This document shows positions 25,671-33,365 of a DNA stretch of 64,000 nt, in pieces (positions within the stretch are counted from its first letter, which is position 1; each line of letters opens with the position of its first letter). The stretch is from NCBI RefSeq assembly GCF_016735675.1, contig NZ_JAERSG010000006.1:1-64000 (forward strand), written 5' to 3'. This stretch comes from Nocardioides baculatus. GTDB taxonomy: Bacteria > Actinomycetota > Actinomycetes > Propionibacteriales > Nocardioidaceae. The notes under the pieces are model-generated. The model was not told the origin of the DNA, did no database searches, and saw nothing but the letters and a program-made list of their open reading frames with translations. The translations under genes and the position numbers were made by a program.

Positions 25671-26714
25671 GTGAGCACCGACCCCGCGGACCGCCCGGTC
25701 ACCATCTACACCGTGGCGGACCGCGCCGGGGTCTCGATCGCGACCGTCTCCCGGGTGCTGCGGGGCACCGCGCCGACGTCGCCCGTCACGCGTCGCAAGG
25801 TGCTCCAGGCGGTCCAGGAGCTCGACTACATCCCGCTGCGTGCGGCCCGCCAGGTCGAGGTGCCGCGGCACCAGACCCACGGCCTCGTGCTGCCCGGCGT
25901 GGTCGGGCCCTACTACTCCGAGCTGCTCATCGGCTTCGAGGCGGCGGCCGCCCGCTACGGCCAGTCGGTCGTCCTGCGGCTCGCCCACCCCTCGGTCGAC
26001 CTCGAGGACTCCGTACGCCAGATCCTGCCCCGCGTCGACGGGCTGGTGCTGGCCAACGACACGGTCTCCGACGCGTTCGTCCGGCAGGTCTGCAGGTCCA
26101 CGCCGACGGTGCTGCTGGCGCGCGAGCCGGTCGACGGCTGCGACACGGTGCTCGTGGAGAACGTCGAGGCGGCCCGCGAGCTCACCGACCACCTGCTCAA
26201 GCACGGCCGCCGCCGACTGGTGTTCGTCGGCGACCCGGCCGGCTCCCACGACGTGACCGAGCGCTACACCGGCTTCCGGTCGGCGCTGGCGCGGTCGAAG
26301 GCTGCCACCGAGGCCTCGCTGCCCCTGCTCGTTCCCCTGGTCGAGCAGAGCGCGCCCGCGGTCGTCGACGCGCTGCTCGACATGGCCGAGCCCGCCGACG
26401 CCGTGGTCTGCGCCAACGACGAGCTGGCGGTCGCCCTGATGTCGCTCCTCATCGCGCGCGGCGTACGCATCCCGGAGGACCTCGCGGTCGTGGGGTTCGA
26501 CGACATCATGACGTCGCGCTACGTGGCGCCCGGGCTCACGACCGTGCTCCAGCCGACCTACTCCGTCGGGCGCTGGGCGGCCATCCGGCTGCACGAGCGG
26601 ATCGAGGGCCGTACCCACGACGTGCACCCCCAGGTGCTGCCCACCCGGCTGGTCGTCCGCGGGTCGTGCGGCTGCCCGTGGAGCGGTCCGGCCACCTCCC
26701 GGAACACGCCCTAG
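25671..26714 (+). CDS. LacI-family transcriptional regulator of the beta-glucan locus
   Basis: A 347-residue repressor with an N-terminal helix-turn-helix, YTVADRAGVSIATVSRVLRG (residues 11-30), and a periplasmic-binding-protein-like effector domain. The latter includes HGLVLPGVVGPYYSELL and VVGFDDIMTSRYVAPGLTT. LacI proteins bind short palindromes as dimers and release on binding a sugar. The GTG at 25671 is the first start giving a normal N-terminus. It follows the transporter ATPase on the same strand, so its own expression would rise with the operon it probably controls, a simple negative feedback. The perfect palindrome at 20090-20107 is the best operator candidate in the window. The inducer, perhaps sophorose or a short beta-1,2-glucan, is inferred. 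Confidence 0.86.
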   Translation: MSTDPADRPVTIYTVADRAGVSIATVSRVLRGTAPTSPVTRRKVLQAVQELDYIPLRAARQVEVPRHQTHGLVLPGVVGPYYSELLIGFEAAAARYGQSVVLRLAHPSVDLEDSVRQILPRVDGLVLANDTVSDAFVRQVCRSTPTVLLAREPVDGCDTVLVENVEAARELTDHLLKHGRRRLVFVGDPAGSHDVTERYTGFRSALARSKAATEASLPLLVPLVEQSAPAVVDALLDMAEPADAVVCANDELAVALMSLLIARGVRIPEDLAVVGFDDIMTSRYVAPGLTTVLQPTYSVGRWAAIRLHERIEGRTHDVHPQVLPTRLVVRGSCGCPWSGPATSRNTP

Positions 26715-26717
26715 GCT
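26712..26717 (+). promoter_or_regulatory. Predicted -10 element of a leaderless promoter for the histidine kinase gene
   Basis: TAGGCT overlaps the LacI stop codon and lies exactly 6 bases before the GTG at 26724. The same TAGG(C/G)T-N6-start arrangement recurs before 28624, 38102 and 49686. No ribosome site is present, consistent with a leaderless transcript. Confidence 0.5.
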
Positions 26718-26723
26718 GACCGG

Positions 26724-28193
26724 GTGCCCTCCCTCCACGAGCTCGTGCGAGCCCACACCGAGCTCGTCGAGGACGACGTGGCGTGGCTCCAGCTGCTCAT
26801 GGCGGACTGGCAGATCCTGGCCGACCTGTCCTTCGCCGACCTCGTGCTGTGGCTGCCCGACCGCGAGGGCAGGGGCTACTGGGCCGGGGGGCAGATGCGC
26901 CCGACGACCGGGCCGACCGCGCTCGTCGACGACGTGCTGGGCACCTTCATCCCCACCGGACGGCGGCGGATGCTCGACGAGGCCTTCGGGACCGGGCGGC
27001 TGGTGCGTGAGGGCGACCCCGAGTGGCGCGACGACGTGCCGGTGCGGGTCGAGGTCATCCCCGTACGCCGCGCGGGCCGGGTGATCGCGATGATCGCGCG
27101 CAACACCAACCTGCTCGGCGTACGCACCCCCAGCCGGCTCGAGCTGAGCTATCTCCAGACCGCCGCCGAGCTGACCCAGATGATCGCGTCCGGCCACTTC
27201 CCGCTGCCGGGCCAGCGCAGCGACCACGCGGACTCACCGCGGGTGGGGGACGGGTTCGTCCGCCTCGACCCGGCCGGCCGCGTCGTCTACGCCAGCCCCA
27301 ACGGCCTGTCGGCCTACCGCCGGCTCGGGCTCCAGGGCGACCTCGCGGGGCTGGTGCTGACCGAGCTGACCCGCGAGCTGGTGCCCGCGCGGAGACGACC
27401 CGACGAGGAGACCCTGAGCGCCGTCCTGGGCGGACGCGACGGCCGCGCCACCGAGGTCGGCACCGACGAGGTGACCCTGATCGTGCGCAGCATCCCGCTG
27501 CGGCCGCAGGGCGACCCCAGCGGAGCGCTCCTGCTGGTGCGCGACGTGACCGAGCTGCGCAGCCGCGACCGGGAGCTGGTCACCAAGGACGTCACCATCC
27601 GCGAGATCCACCACCGGGTGAAGAACAACCTCCAGACGGTCGCCGCGCTGCTGCGCCTGCAGGCACGGCGTACGCAGGCCGACGACGCCAAGGCCGCCCT
27701 CGAGGAGGCCGTACGCCGGGTGGGCTCCATCGCGATCGTGCACGAGACGCTGAGCCACGCGGTCGAGGAGACCGTCGACTTCGACGACATCGCCGACCGG
27801 CTCGGAGCGATGGTGGTCGACGTCAGCGGGGTCGAGGTGCCGGTCCGCGTCGTGCGCGAGGGCTCCTTCGGCAAGCTGCCGTCCGAGGCGGCGACGCCCC
27901 TGGCGATGGTGCTCACCGAGGTCCTCCAGAACGCCGTCGAGCACGGCTACTCCGGGCTGACCGACCGCACCGGCGGTCGCGTCGTGATCACCGCCCGCCG
28001 GATCGTCGGTCGCCTGCACGTCGTCGTCGAGGACGACGGACGCGGGCTGCCCGAGGACTTCGACCTCGACGCCTCGACCCAGCTCGGGCTGTCGATCGTC
28101 CGCACGCTCGTGGAGTCAGAGCTCGGCGGCGTGCTCGAGATCGGCCCCGGCACGCGGGGGACGCGGGTGCAGGCGGACCTGCCGGTCGACTGA
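26724..28193 (+). CDS. pdtaS: PdtaS-like sensor histidine kinase
   Basis: A 489-residue soluble histidine kinase matching the actinobacterial PdtaS group, which phosphorylates the RNA-binding antitermination regulator PdtaR. An N-terminal GAF-like sensor domain (residues 1-150) is followed by a PAS domain (about 170-285). The HisKA_2 helix REIHHRVKNNLQTVAALLR has its phospho-accepting histidine near 296. The HATPase domain has an N-box LTEVLQNAVEHGY near 395-407 and G-boxes VVEDDGRGLP and GLSIVRTLV. No transmembrane segments are present, so it senses a cytoplasmic signal. The cognate PdtaR gene is not in the window. It is transcribed on its own from a predicted leaderless promoter. Confidence 0.85.
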   Translation: MPSLHELVRAHTELVEDDVAWLQLLMADWQILADLSFADLVLWLPDREGRGYWAGGQMRPTTGPTALVDDVLGTFIPTGRRRMLDEAFGTGRLVREGDPEWRDDVPVRVEVIPVRRAGRVIAMIARNTNLLGVRTPSRLELSYLQTAAELTQMIASGHFPLPGQRSDHADSPRVGDGFVRLDPAGRVVYASPNGLSAYRRLGLQGDLAGLVLTELTRELVPARRRPDEETLSAVLGGRDGRATEVGTDEVTLIVRSIPLRPQGDPSGALLLVRDVTELRSRDRELVTKDVTIREIHHRVKNNLQTVAALLRLQARRTQADDAKAALEEAVRRVGSIAIVHETLSHAVEETVDFDDIADRLGAMVVDVSGVEVPVRVVREGSFGKLPSEAATPLAMVLTEVLQNAVEHGYSGLTDRTGGRVVITARRIVGRLHVVVEDDGRGLPEDFDLDASTQLGLSIVRTLVESELGGVLEIGPGTRGTRVQADLPVD

Positions 28194-28201
28194 CCGCCCG
28201 C

Positions 28202-28453
28202 TCAGGCCGTACGGATGCGGGCGCGTGCGTTGCGACGCTTCAGCGCGCGACGCTCGTCCTCGCTGAGGCCACCCCACACTCCATGGTCCTGGCCGGCCTC
28301 GAGGGCCCAGGCCAGGCACTGTTCGCGCACCTCACAGCGTCGGCACACCTGCTTGGCCTCCTCGATCTGGAGGATCGCGGGACCGGTGTTGCCGATCGGG
28401 AAGAACAGCTCAGGGTCCTCGTCGAGGCATGCGGAGCGGCTGCGCCAATCCAT
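28202..28453 (-). CDS. whiB1: WhiB1-type iron-sulfur transcriptional regulator
   Basis: An 83-residue WhiB-like protein. Four cysteines at 9, 37, 40 and 46 would hold a [4Fe-4S] cluster that reacts with nitric oxide and oxygen. The GVWGG turn (58-62) and basic tail LKRRNARARIR give DNA binding and contact with the primary sigma factor. The opening MDWRSRSACLDEDPELFFP and the tail order are those of the essential WhiB1 class. I placed the start at 28453 because homologues begin with MDWR. The frame stays open upstream for 43 codons, but that sequence is not WhiB-like. It converges on the histidine kinase gene and diverges from a small membrane-protein gene, sharing a 170-base spacer. Confidence 0.93.
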   Translation of the reverse strand: MDWRSRSACLDEDPELFFPIGNTGPAILQIEEAKQVCRRCEVREQCLAWALEAGQDHGVWGGLSEDERRALKRRNARARIRTA

Positions 28454-28611
28454 GAGTGGGGAAGTCCCTCTTTCTGTCACAGGGCAGGGTGCTGTTGTCG
28501 GACGATCAGCGGGGGCCCGGGCGCGCCTCGGTAAGGCGAGGAGCGCAGCGACAAGACTCGCAAGACTTGAACGTTCACACAACCCCCCACGCAGGTCGCG
28601 TCCGTCACAAC

Positions 28612-28617
28612 TAGGGT
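28612..28617 (+). promoter_or_regulatory. Predicted -10 element of a leaderless promoter for the small membrane protein
   Basis: TAGGGT lies exactly 6 bases before the GTG at 28624 in the whiB1 divergent region. It has the same spacing as three other cases in this window. No ribosome-binding site is visible. Confidence 0.5.
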
Positions 28618-28623
28618 TGGCGA

Positions 28624-28998
28624 GTGCCTGTTACCCCTCCGCCCCTCGTGGTGGCCGCCGCGCTGACCGGGGTCGAGGCGCTCGTGCTGGCCGGCCTGGG
28701 CGCCCTCGAGACGGCCAACCTGACCTCGGGCCGGCTCACGATGGGCGTCACCACGGCCGCGTTCTTCCTCGGAGCGGCCGCCGCGCTCGGCTGGTGCGCC
28801 TGGGCCCTGAGGGGCGTACGCCGCTGGGCGCGCGGCCCCGTCGTGATGGCCCAGCTGATCCTGCTCGGGCTCGCGTGGAACCTGTGGGCGGGATCCACCA
28901 AGCCCCTGTCGGCCGGCCTCGCGGTGGTCGGGCTCGTCGTCATCGCCGGCCTGCTGCACCCGGCGAGCACGCGCGCGCTCGAGGCCGACGAGCGCTAG
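28624..28998 (+). CDS. Small integral membrane protein, four predicted helices
   Basis: A 124-residue hydrophobic protein of unknown function. Four transmembrane helices are apparent at roughly 7-27, 38-62, 70-87 and 92-111, joined by short loops (a basic GVRRWARGP loop between helices 2 and 3). The C-terminus, ASTRALEADER, is charged. Similar four-helix proteins occur beside whiB1 in actinobacteria, but no role is known to me. The GTG start has a -10-like TAGGGT six bases upstream and no ribosome site. The stop overlaps the convergent sigma-factor stop by four bases. Confidence 0.7.
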   Translation: MPVTPPPLVVAAALTGVEALVLAGLGALETANLTSGRLTMGVTTAAFFLGAAAALGWCAWALRGVRRWARGPVVMAQLILLGLAWNLWAGSTKPLSAGLAVVGLVVIAGLLHPASTRALEADER

Positions 28999-29843
28999 TC
29001 CGACTCCAGCGACGTACGCAGCTGGGCGAGCGTGCGGGTCAGCAGCCGGGACACGTGCATCTGCGAGACGCCGATCTCCTCGGCGATCTGCGACTGCGTC
29101 ATGTTCTTGAAGAACCGGAGCAGCAGGATGCGCTTCTCGCGCTCGCCGAGGCCCTCGAGGAGCGGCTTGATCGACTCGCGGATCTCGACGTGCTCGATGT
29201 TGTGGTCCTCGACGCCGAGCGTGGCCAGCATCGCGGGCGGGCCGTCGTCGGAGTCGTCGGAGGCGTCGAGCGACAGCGTGGCGTAGGCGTGGGAGGACTC
29301 GATGCCCTCCATGATCTCCTCCACCGTGCAGCCGATGACCTCGGCGAGCTCGCGGGGCGTGGGGGAGCGGCCGAGCTTCTGCGTCAGCTCGCCGGTCGCG
29401 CCGCCGATCTGCATCCGCAGCTCCTGGAGCCGCCGCGGCACCCGGATCGCCCAGCCCTTGTCGCGGAAGTGGCGCTTGATCTCACCGATCACGGTCGGCG
29501 TGGCGTAGGTCGAGAACTCGACGCCGCGGTCGGTCTCGAAGCGGTCGACGGCCTTGATCAGCCCGATCGTGCCGACCTGGACCAGGTCCTCGAACGGCTC
29601 GCCGCGGTTGCGGAAGCGGCGCGCGCAGTGCTCGACGAGCGACAGGTGCAGGTGCACTAGGTCGTCGCGGGCCACCGACCGCTCGGCGGCGCTCGTGTCG
29701 TCGTCCCTCAGGACCGTGAACAGCTCGGCACTGCGGGCGCGCAGCAGCTCGAGACCGCCCGTCGCGACCTCGTCGATCGTCTCGTGATCGGCGGCCCCCG
29801 CCGCCTCTTCCCCCGTGTGTGCGCTCATGTCAGCGCCCGGCAC
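28995..29843 (-). CDS. SigB/SigF/SigG-type general stress sigma factor
   Basis: A 282-residue group 3 sigma factor. Region 2 runs from LVEHCARRFRNRGEPFEDLV to VEFSTYATPTVIGEIKRHFR and on to GWAIRVPRRLQEL. Region 3 includes GRSPTPRELAEVIG. Region 4 is RILLLRFFKNMTQSQIAEEI with the helix-turn-helix SQIAEEIGVSQMHVSRLL near 255-272. This is the family controlled by partner-switching anti-sigma kinases, and the upstream gene encodes one. I chose the GTG at 29843 because GGAGGG lies 5 bases upstream, although it overlaps the end of the anti-sigma gene by 14 bases; an ATG at 29828 is the alternative. No anti-anti-sigma gene is next to it in the window. Likely regulon: osmotic, oxidative or stationary-phase stress. 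Confidence 0.88.
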   Translation of the reverse strand: MPGADMSAHTGEEAAGAADHETIDEVATGGLELLRARSAELFTVLRDDDTSAAERSVARDDLVHLHLSLVEHCARRFRNRGEPFEDLVQVGTIGLIKAVDRFETDRGVEFSTYATPTVIGEIKRHFRDKGWAIRVPRRLQELRMQIGGATGELTQKLGRSPTPRELAEVIGCTVEEIMEGIESSHAYATLSLDASDDSDDGPPAMLATLGVEDHNIEHVEIRESIKPLLEGLGEREKRILLLRFFKNMTQSQIAEEIGVSQMHVSRLLTRTLAQLRTSLESD

Positions 29844-30243
29844 CCGTTCCCTCCGCGACCTGCGAGGACACCGTGAACCTCACCCTGAACCGGCCTGCGT
29901 CCGGGGCGGCCGACGCGTCCTGCGCCATGGTGTCGAGCACCTGCCAGGCGAAGCTCTCGGTGTCGAGCGGCGGGTCGTCCATCGCCTCCACCTCCAGCGC
30001 CACCGTCATCGAGCCGCGACCGAAGAAGAACTGGGCCACGAGGTCCGTGCCGGGGTCCGCGGCCGGGATCGCCAGGGCAGTGGCCTCGCCGATCGCGATG
30101 CGCAGGTCCTCGATGTCGTCGATCGTGAAGTCGAGGCGCGCGGCCAGCCCCGCAGCCGTGGTGCGTACGACGGTCGCGTAGGCGCCCTCGGCGGGCAGGC
30201 GGAGCTCGACGTCGGCGCGATGGTCCCCGGTGTTGTCTGACAT
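29830..30243 (-). CDS. RsbW-like anti-sigma factor (HATPase kinase)
   Basis: A 137-residue GHKL-fold protein, typical in size for SpoIIAB/RsbW anti-sigma kinases, which hold a sigma-B/F factor inactive until an anti-anti-sigma protein displaces them. The N-box-like helix IEDLRIAIGEATALAIPAA lies at about residues 42-60, but the usual asparagine of the N-box is not obvious. DPGTDLVAQFFFG starts the ATP-lid region. The G-boxes are weak, so kinase activity is less certain than sigma binding. The start ATG at 30243 lies downstream of a -10-like TAGGGT at 30285-30290. The end overlaps the sigma gene, so the antagonist pair is translated together. Confidence 0.75.
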   Translation of the reverse strand: MSDNTGDHRADVELRLPAEGAYATVVRTTAAGLAARLDFTIDDIEDLRIAIGEATALAIPAADPGTDLVAQFFFGRGSMTVALEVEAMDDPPLDTESFAWQVLDTMAQDASAAPDAGRFRVRFTVSSQVAEGTGAGR

Positions 30244-30284
30244 CTGCGTCTGCGTCCCGTCCTCGAGGCTGATGTGCTCGGCAC

Positions 30285-30290
30285 ACCCTA
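30285..30290 (-). promoter_or_regulatory. Predicted -10 element for the anti-sigma/sigma operon
   Basis: On the minus strand TAGGGT fits TANNNT and ends 41 bases before the ATG at 30243. This implies a leader of roughly 35 bases. It overlaps the stop codon of the upstream SDR gene. Confidence 0.35.
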
Positions 30291-31244
30291 ACCGTGCTCG
30301 GACACCAGCGCCGTGGACACGGCCCAGAGGCGCTCGGCCGTGACCGGGTCGAGGGCGTAGGCGCACACGCCGTGCAGTCCGTCGCGCACCCGGTCGACGA
30401 CCTCCGCCTCGTGGCAGTCCTCGAAGTAGCGACCACCGAGGCCGCGCAGGCCGGGCCAGGTCGCCAGGAGCACCGAGGTCGCGGCGCCCTGCTGCGGGGT
30501 CTTCACGCCCATCCCGTCGGCGTCGGTGGCAGGTACCTGGGCCTTGGTGGCCTCGAGCGTCGCGGGGTCCCAGTGCTGCTGGAGCCCGGTCCACACGCCG
30601 CCGGGCATGAGGGCGTTGACGGTGATGCCGTCGTCCGCCCAGCGGCGGTGGGCCTCCACGGCGAAGAGCACATTGGCGGTCTTCGACTGGCCGTAGGCCG
30701 TGCCGGCGTCGTAGGGCCGACGGTCGAAGAAGAGGTCGTCGAGGTCGACCGGGGCGTTGCCGTGCCCGCTCGAGCTCACCGAGACCACGCGCGCGTCCTC
30801 CGCGGCGGCCAGCGCGGCGCGCAGCCCCACGGCCAGCGCGAAGTGGCCGAGGTGGTTGGTGGCGAGCTGCAGCTCCCAGCCGTCCGGGGTGTACGCCTCG
30901 GGGCTGGCCATGATCCCGGCGTTGTTGACCAGGACGTGGAGCGGCCCGTCCCACGCGTCGACGAGCGCAGCCACCGACCGGAGATCGGCGAGGTCGAGCT
31001 CGCGGACCTGCACGTCGTCGTTGCCCGTGCTGGTCGCGATGTCGCGCGCGGCTGCGCGTCCAGCGGCCGGGTTGCGGACCGCCAGCGTCACCTGTGCTCC
31101 GGCACCCGCCAGCGCGCGGGCCGTCTCGAGGCCGATGCCGGCGGCACCGCCCGTGACCACGGCCCGCCGACCGGACAGGTCGAGGCCCGCGACCACCTCG
31201 GCGGCGGTGCTGGTCGCGTCGAAGGGGGTGGTGATGCGGGTCAT
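30288..31244 (-). CDS. Short-chain dehydrogenase/reductase (retinol dehydrogenase/protochlorophyllide reductase-like)
   Basis: A 318-residue classical-fold SDR. The NAD(P)-binding turn TGGAAGIG is at about residues 31-38, the NNAGIM motif near 107-112, the catalytic serine in VVSVSSSGHG near 157-166, and the YGQSK catalytic Tyr/Lys near 189-193. Length and the long C-terminal region with AATSVLLATWP match the light-dependent protochlorophyllide reductase-like/WW-domain oxidoreductase branch that many actinobacterial SDRs of unknown substrate belong to. It is placed alone between a hairpin terminator upstream (31277-31307) and the anti-sigma operon downstream. Substrate unknown. Confidence 0.82.
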   Translation of the reverse strand: MTRITTPFDATSTAAEVVAGLDLSGRRAVVTGGAAGIGLETARALAGAGAQVTLAVRNPAAGRAAARDIATSTGNDDVQVRELDLADLRSVAALVDAWDGPLHVLVNNAGIMASPEAYTPDGWELQLATNHLGHFALAVGLRAALAAAEDARVVSVSSSGHGNAPVDLDDLFFDRRPYDAGTAYGQSKTANVLFAVEAHRRWADDGITVNALMPGGVWTGLQQHWDPATLEATKAQVPATDADGMGVKTPQQGAATSVLLATWPGLRGLGGRYFEDCHEAEVVDRVRDGLHGVCAYALDPVTAERLWAVSTALVSEHG

Positions 31245-31276
31245 GGGGCTCCGGTCGTGTGGTCGTGAAATGGGAC

Positions 31277-31307
31277 GGACCCGGCTGCCACGGAGGCAAC
31301 CGGGTCC
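31277..31307 (-). terminator. Hairpin terminator downstream of sodN
   Basis: GGACCCGGCTGCC at 31277-31289 pairs with GGCAACCGGGTCC at 31295-31307 over 13 bp with one G-U-type mismatch and a 5-base loop. It starts 18 bases beyond the sodN stop, before the SDR start, so it probably ends sodN transcription. No U-run follows, as is usual at this GC. Confidence 0.7.
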
Positions 31308-31324
31308 GAGGTGAAGGTCTGGGC

Positions 31325-31726
31325 TCAGGCCTTCTTCGTCTCCCAGAAGATCTCCGCGATCTCGTCGATCTTGGCGAGCAGCTCGTCGGCCTTGGCGGCG
31401 TCGAGCTCGCCCTTGGTGCCCGAGGCACCGGCGAGCTTGGTGGCCTCGTTGACGAGGGTGTGGAGCTGGGGGTACTTCTCGAAGTGCGGGGGCTTGAAGT
31501 AGTCGGTCCACAGCACCCACAGGTGGTGCTTGACGAGCTCCGAGCGCTGCTCCTTGATGAGGATCGCGCGGGTGCGGAAGTCGGCGTCGTCGTTGTCGGC
31601 GACCTTGGCGATGATCGCCTTGATCGACTCGGCCTCGATGCGCGCCTGGGCGGGGTCGTACACGCCGCAGGGGAGGTCGCAGTGGGCCGAGACCTCGACG
31701 GTCGGGGCAAGCAGGTGGCGAAGCAT
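31325..31726 (-). CDS. sodN: Nickel-containing superoxide dismutase
   Basis: A 133-residue precursor of Ni-SOD, which converts superoxide to oxygen and peroxide. The mature enzyme starts at His15. The nickel hook is HCDLPCGVY, giving the His1, Cys2 and Cys6 ligands of the family and Asp3 and Pro5 as usual. The 14-residue leader before the histidine must be cut off for nickel loading. The ATG at 31726 is preceded by GAGAGGAA five bases away. The four-helix bundle body follows (for example EQRSELVKHHLWVLWTDYF). The cleaving protease SodX is encoded divergently 50 bases away, and a terminator follows the gene. A -10-like TAGTGT is at 31765-31770 on this strand. Ni-SOD is usually repressed or induced through nickel-dependent Nur. 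Confidence 0.95.
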   Translation of the reverse strand: MLRHLLAPTVEVSAHCDLPCGVYDPAQARIEAESIKAIIAKVADNDDADFRTRAILIKEQRSELVKHHLWVLWTDYFKPPHFEKYPQLHTLVNEATKLAGASGTKGELDAAKADELLAKIDEIAEIFWETKKA

Positions 31727-31776
31727 CGGGTTCCTCTCGATCGTGGAATGGTGCATCTGCTGCGACACTACTCCGC

Positions 31777-32157
31777 GTGAAACGAGGTCGGCAGCGGGGT
31801 CTCGCCCCATGGGGTGGGTCTGCGCGACCACCCTTCGTCACGGCCGTCGTCCGCGGTCGGTCGATGCTGCCGACGTTGCGAGAGGGCGACCTGCTGCTGG
31901 TCCGCCACGGCGCCCGGGTCCGGCCGGGCGAGCTCGTGGTGGCGCGGTTCCCCGACGGCACCCTGACGGTCAAGCGGGCCGTCGACGAGCGGCGTACGCG
32001 CACCGGCGAGGCGGCGTGGTGGCTGCTCAGCGACAACCCGGACGAGGGCGTCGACTCGCGGCACCGCGGACCGGTCGCCGAGGAGCACGTGGTGGGCGTC
32101 GTACGGCTAAGGGTGTGGCCTTCGCCACGCGTGGGACGCAGGCTCTCGCGCCCCTGA
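31777..32157 (+). CDS. sodX: Nickel-type superoxide dismutase maturation protease
   Basis: A 126-residue S26-family peptidase related to signal peptidase I, without an obvious membrane anchor. The catalytic serine is Ser29 in VRGRSMLPTLREGD and the general-base lysine is Lys66 in LTVKRAVD. DNPDEGVDSRHRGPV is the family's C-terminal box. It removes the SodN leader so that nickel can bind the new N-terminal histidine. The divergent sodN-sodX pair is a standard actinobacterial arrangement. The GTG at 31777 is the best start, though no strong ribosome site precedes it. It is followed 20 bases later by the malic enzyme gene. Confidence 0.9.
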   Translation: MKRGRQRGLAPWGGSARPPFVTAVVRGRSMLPTLREGDLLLVRHGARVRPGELVVARFPDGTLTVKRAVDERRTRTGEAAWWLLSDNPDEGVDSRHRGPVAEEHVVGVVRLRVWPSPRVGRRLSRP

Positions 32158-32177
32158 GCTGTGCCAGTATCGCGGCC

Positions 32178-33365
32178 ATGGAACAGGGCCGAGTCACACC
32201 GCACCCGCACGCCGGCGACCCCGTCTTCGACCTCCACGTGGGCGGCAAGATGGAGACGGTGTCGACGGTGGCGCTGACCGGCCCCGACGAGCTGTCGCTG
32301 GCCTACACGCCCGGCGTCGCGCGGGTCTGCGAGGCGATCGCCGCCGACCCGTCGATGACCCAGCACTACACGTGGGTGCCCAACACGGTCGCGATCGTCA
32401 CCGACGGCACCGCCGTCCTCGGGCTCGGCGACATCGGCCCGGCCGCCGCGATGCCGGTGATGGAGGGCAAGGCGGTGCTCTTCAAGCAGTTCGGCGGCGT
32501 CGATGCCGTGCCGCTGTGCCTCGACACGACCGACGTCGAGGAGATCATCGAGACCGTCGTCCGGCTGGCTCCGAGCTTCGGCGGGATCAACCTGGAGGAC
32601 ATCTCGGCGCCGCGCTGCTTCGAGATCGAGGCCCGGCTCAAGGAGCGGCTCGACATCCCCGTCTTCCACGACGACCAGCACGGCACCGCTGTCGTCGCCC
32701 TCGCCGCGCTCACCAACGCGCTGCGCCTGACCGGCCGCGACGCGGCGACCGTACGCGTGGTGGTGCAGGGCGCCGGCGCCGCAGGTGTCGCCGTGGCCCG
32801 GATCCTGCTCGAGGCGGGCGTGCGCGACATCGCCGTCCTCGACCGCCAGGGCGTGCTGAGCTCGACGCGCTCGGACCTGACCCCGGTGAAGGCGGCCCTG
32901 GCGCGCGACACCGCCGACGTCGTCGGCCGCAGCGGCAGCCTGGCCGACGTGATGGCCGGTGCCGACGTCTACATCGGCGTCTCCGGCGGGCAGGTGCCCG
33001 AGGAGATCGTCGCGTCGATGGCACCGGAGGCGATCATCTTCGGCCTGGCCAACCCCACGCCCGAGGTGCACCCCGACCTGGCGCACAAGTACGCCCGTGT
33101 GGTCGCCACCGGCCGCTCCGACTACCCCAACCAGATCAACAACGTGCTGGCCTTCCCCGGCATCTTCCGGGGCGCGTTCGACGTCCACGCGACCGCGATC
33201 ACGGAGGGGATGAAGGTCGCCGCGGCGACCGCCCTCGCCGAGCTCGTCGGTGACGACCTCCGCGAGGACCTCGTCATCCCGTCACCGTTCGACCCCCGCG
33301 TGCCCGGTGCGGTCCGCGAGGCTGTTGCTGCTGCTGCCCGGGCCGACGGGGTCGCTCGACGCTGA
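32178..33365 (+). CDS. NAD(P)-dependent malic enzyme
   Basis: A 395-residue malic enzyme that decarboxylates malate to pyruvate with NAD(P) reduction, linking the TCA cycle to gluconeogenesis or lipogenesis. The N-terminal domain has the catalytic tyrosine region [16 protein letters not shown] (about residues 39-54). The divalent-metal and catalytic lysine site is in [19 protein letters not shown], followed by [14 protein letters not shown]. The Rossmann nucleotide motif [17 protein letters not shown] is at about 195-211. GLANPTPEV and [18 protein letters not shown] complete the family set. Length is that of the short bacterial enzyme without a phosphotransacetylase-like extension. The stop overlaps the GH13 start as TGATG. 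Confidence 0.92.
   Translation: MEQGRVTPHPHAGDPVFDLHVGGKMETVSTVALTGPDELSLAYTPGVARVCEAIAADPSMTQHYTWVPNTVAIVTDGTAVLGLGDIGPAAAMPVMEGKAVLFKQFGGVDAVPLCLDTTDVEEIIETVVRLAPSFGGINLEDISAPRCFEIEARLKERLDIPVFHDDQHGTAVVALAALTNALRLTGRDAATVRVVVQGAGAAGVAVARILLEAGVRDIAVLDRQGVLSSTRSDLTPVKAALARDTADVVGRSGSLADVMAGADVYIGVSGGQVPEEIVASMAPEAIIFGLANPTPEVHPDLAHKYARVVATGRSDYPNQINNVLAFPGIFRGAFDVHATAITEGMKVAAATALAELVGDDLREDLVIPSPFDPRVPGAVREAVAAAARADGVARR

Noticed and set aside
28568..28577. Palindrome TGAACGTTCA in the whiB1 spacer
   Set aside because: Only 10 bases long and without a second copy or a matching regulator; whiB1 control by CRP is known in mycobacteria, but the site does not fit TGTGA-N6-TCACA well.
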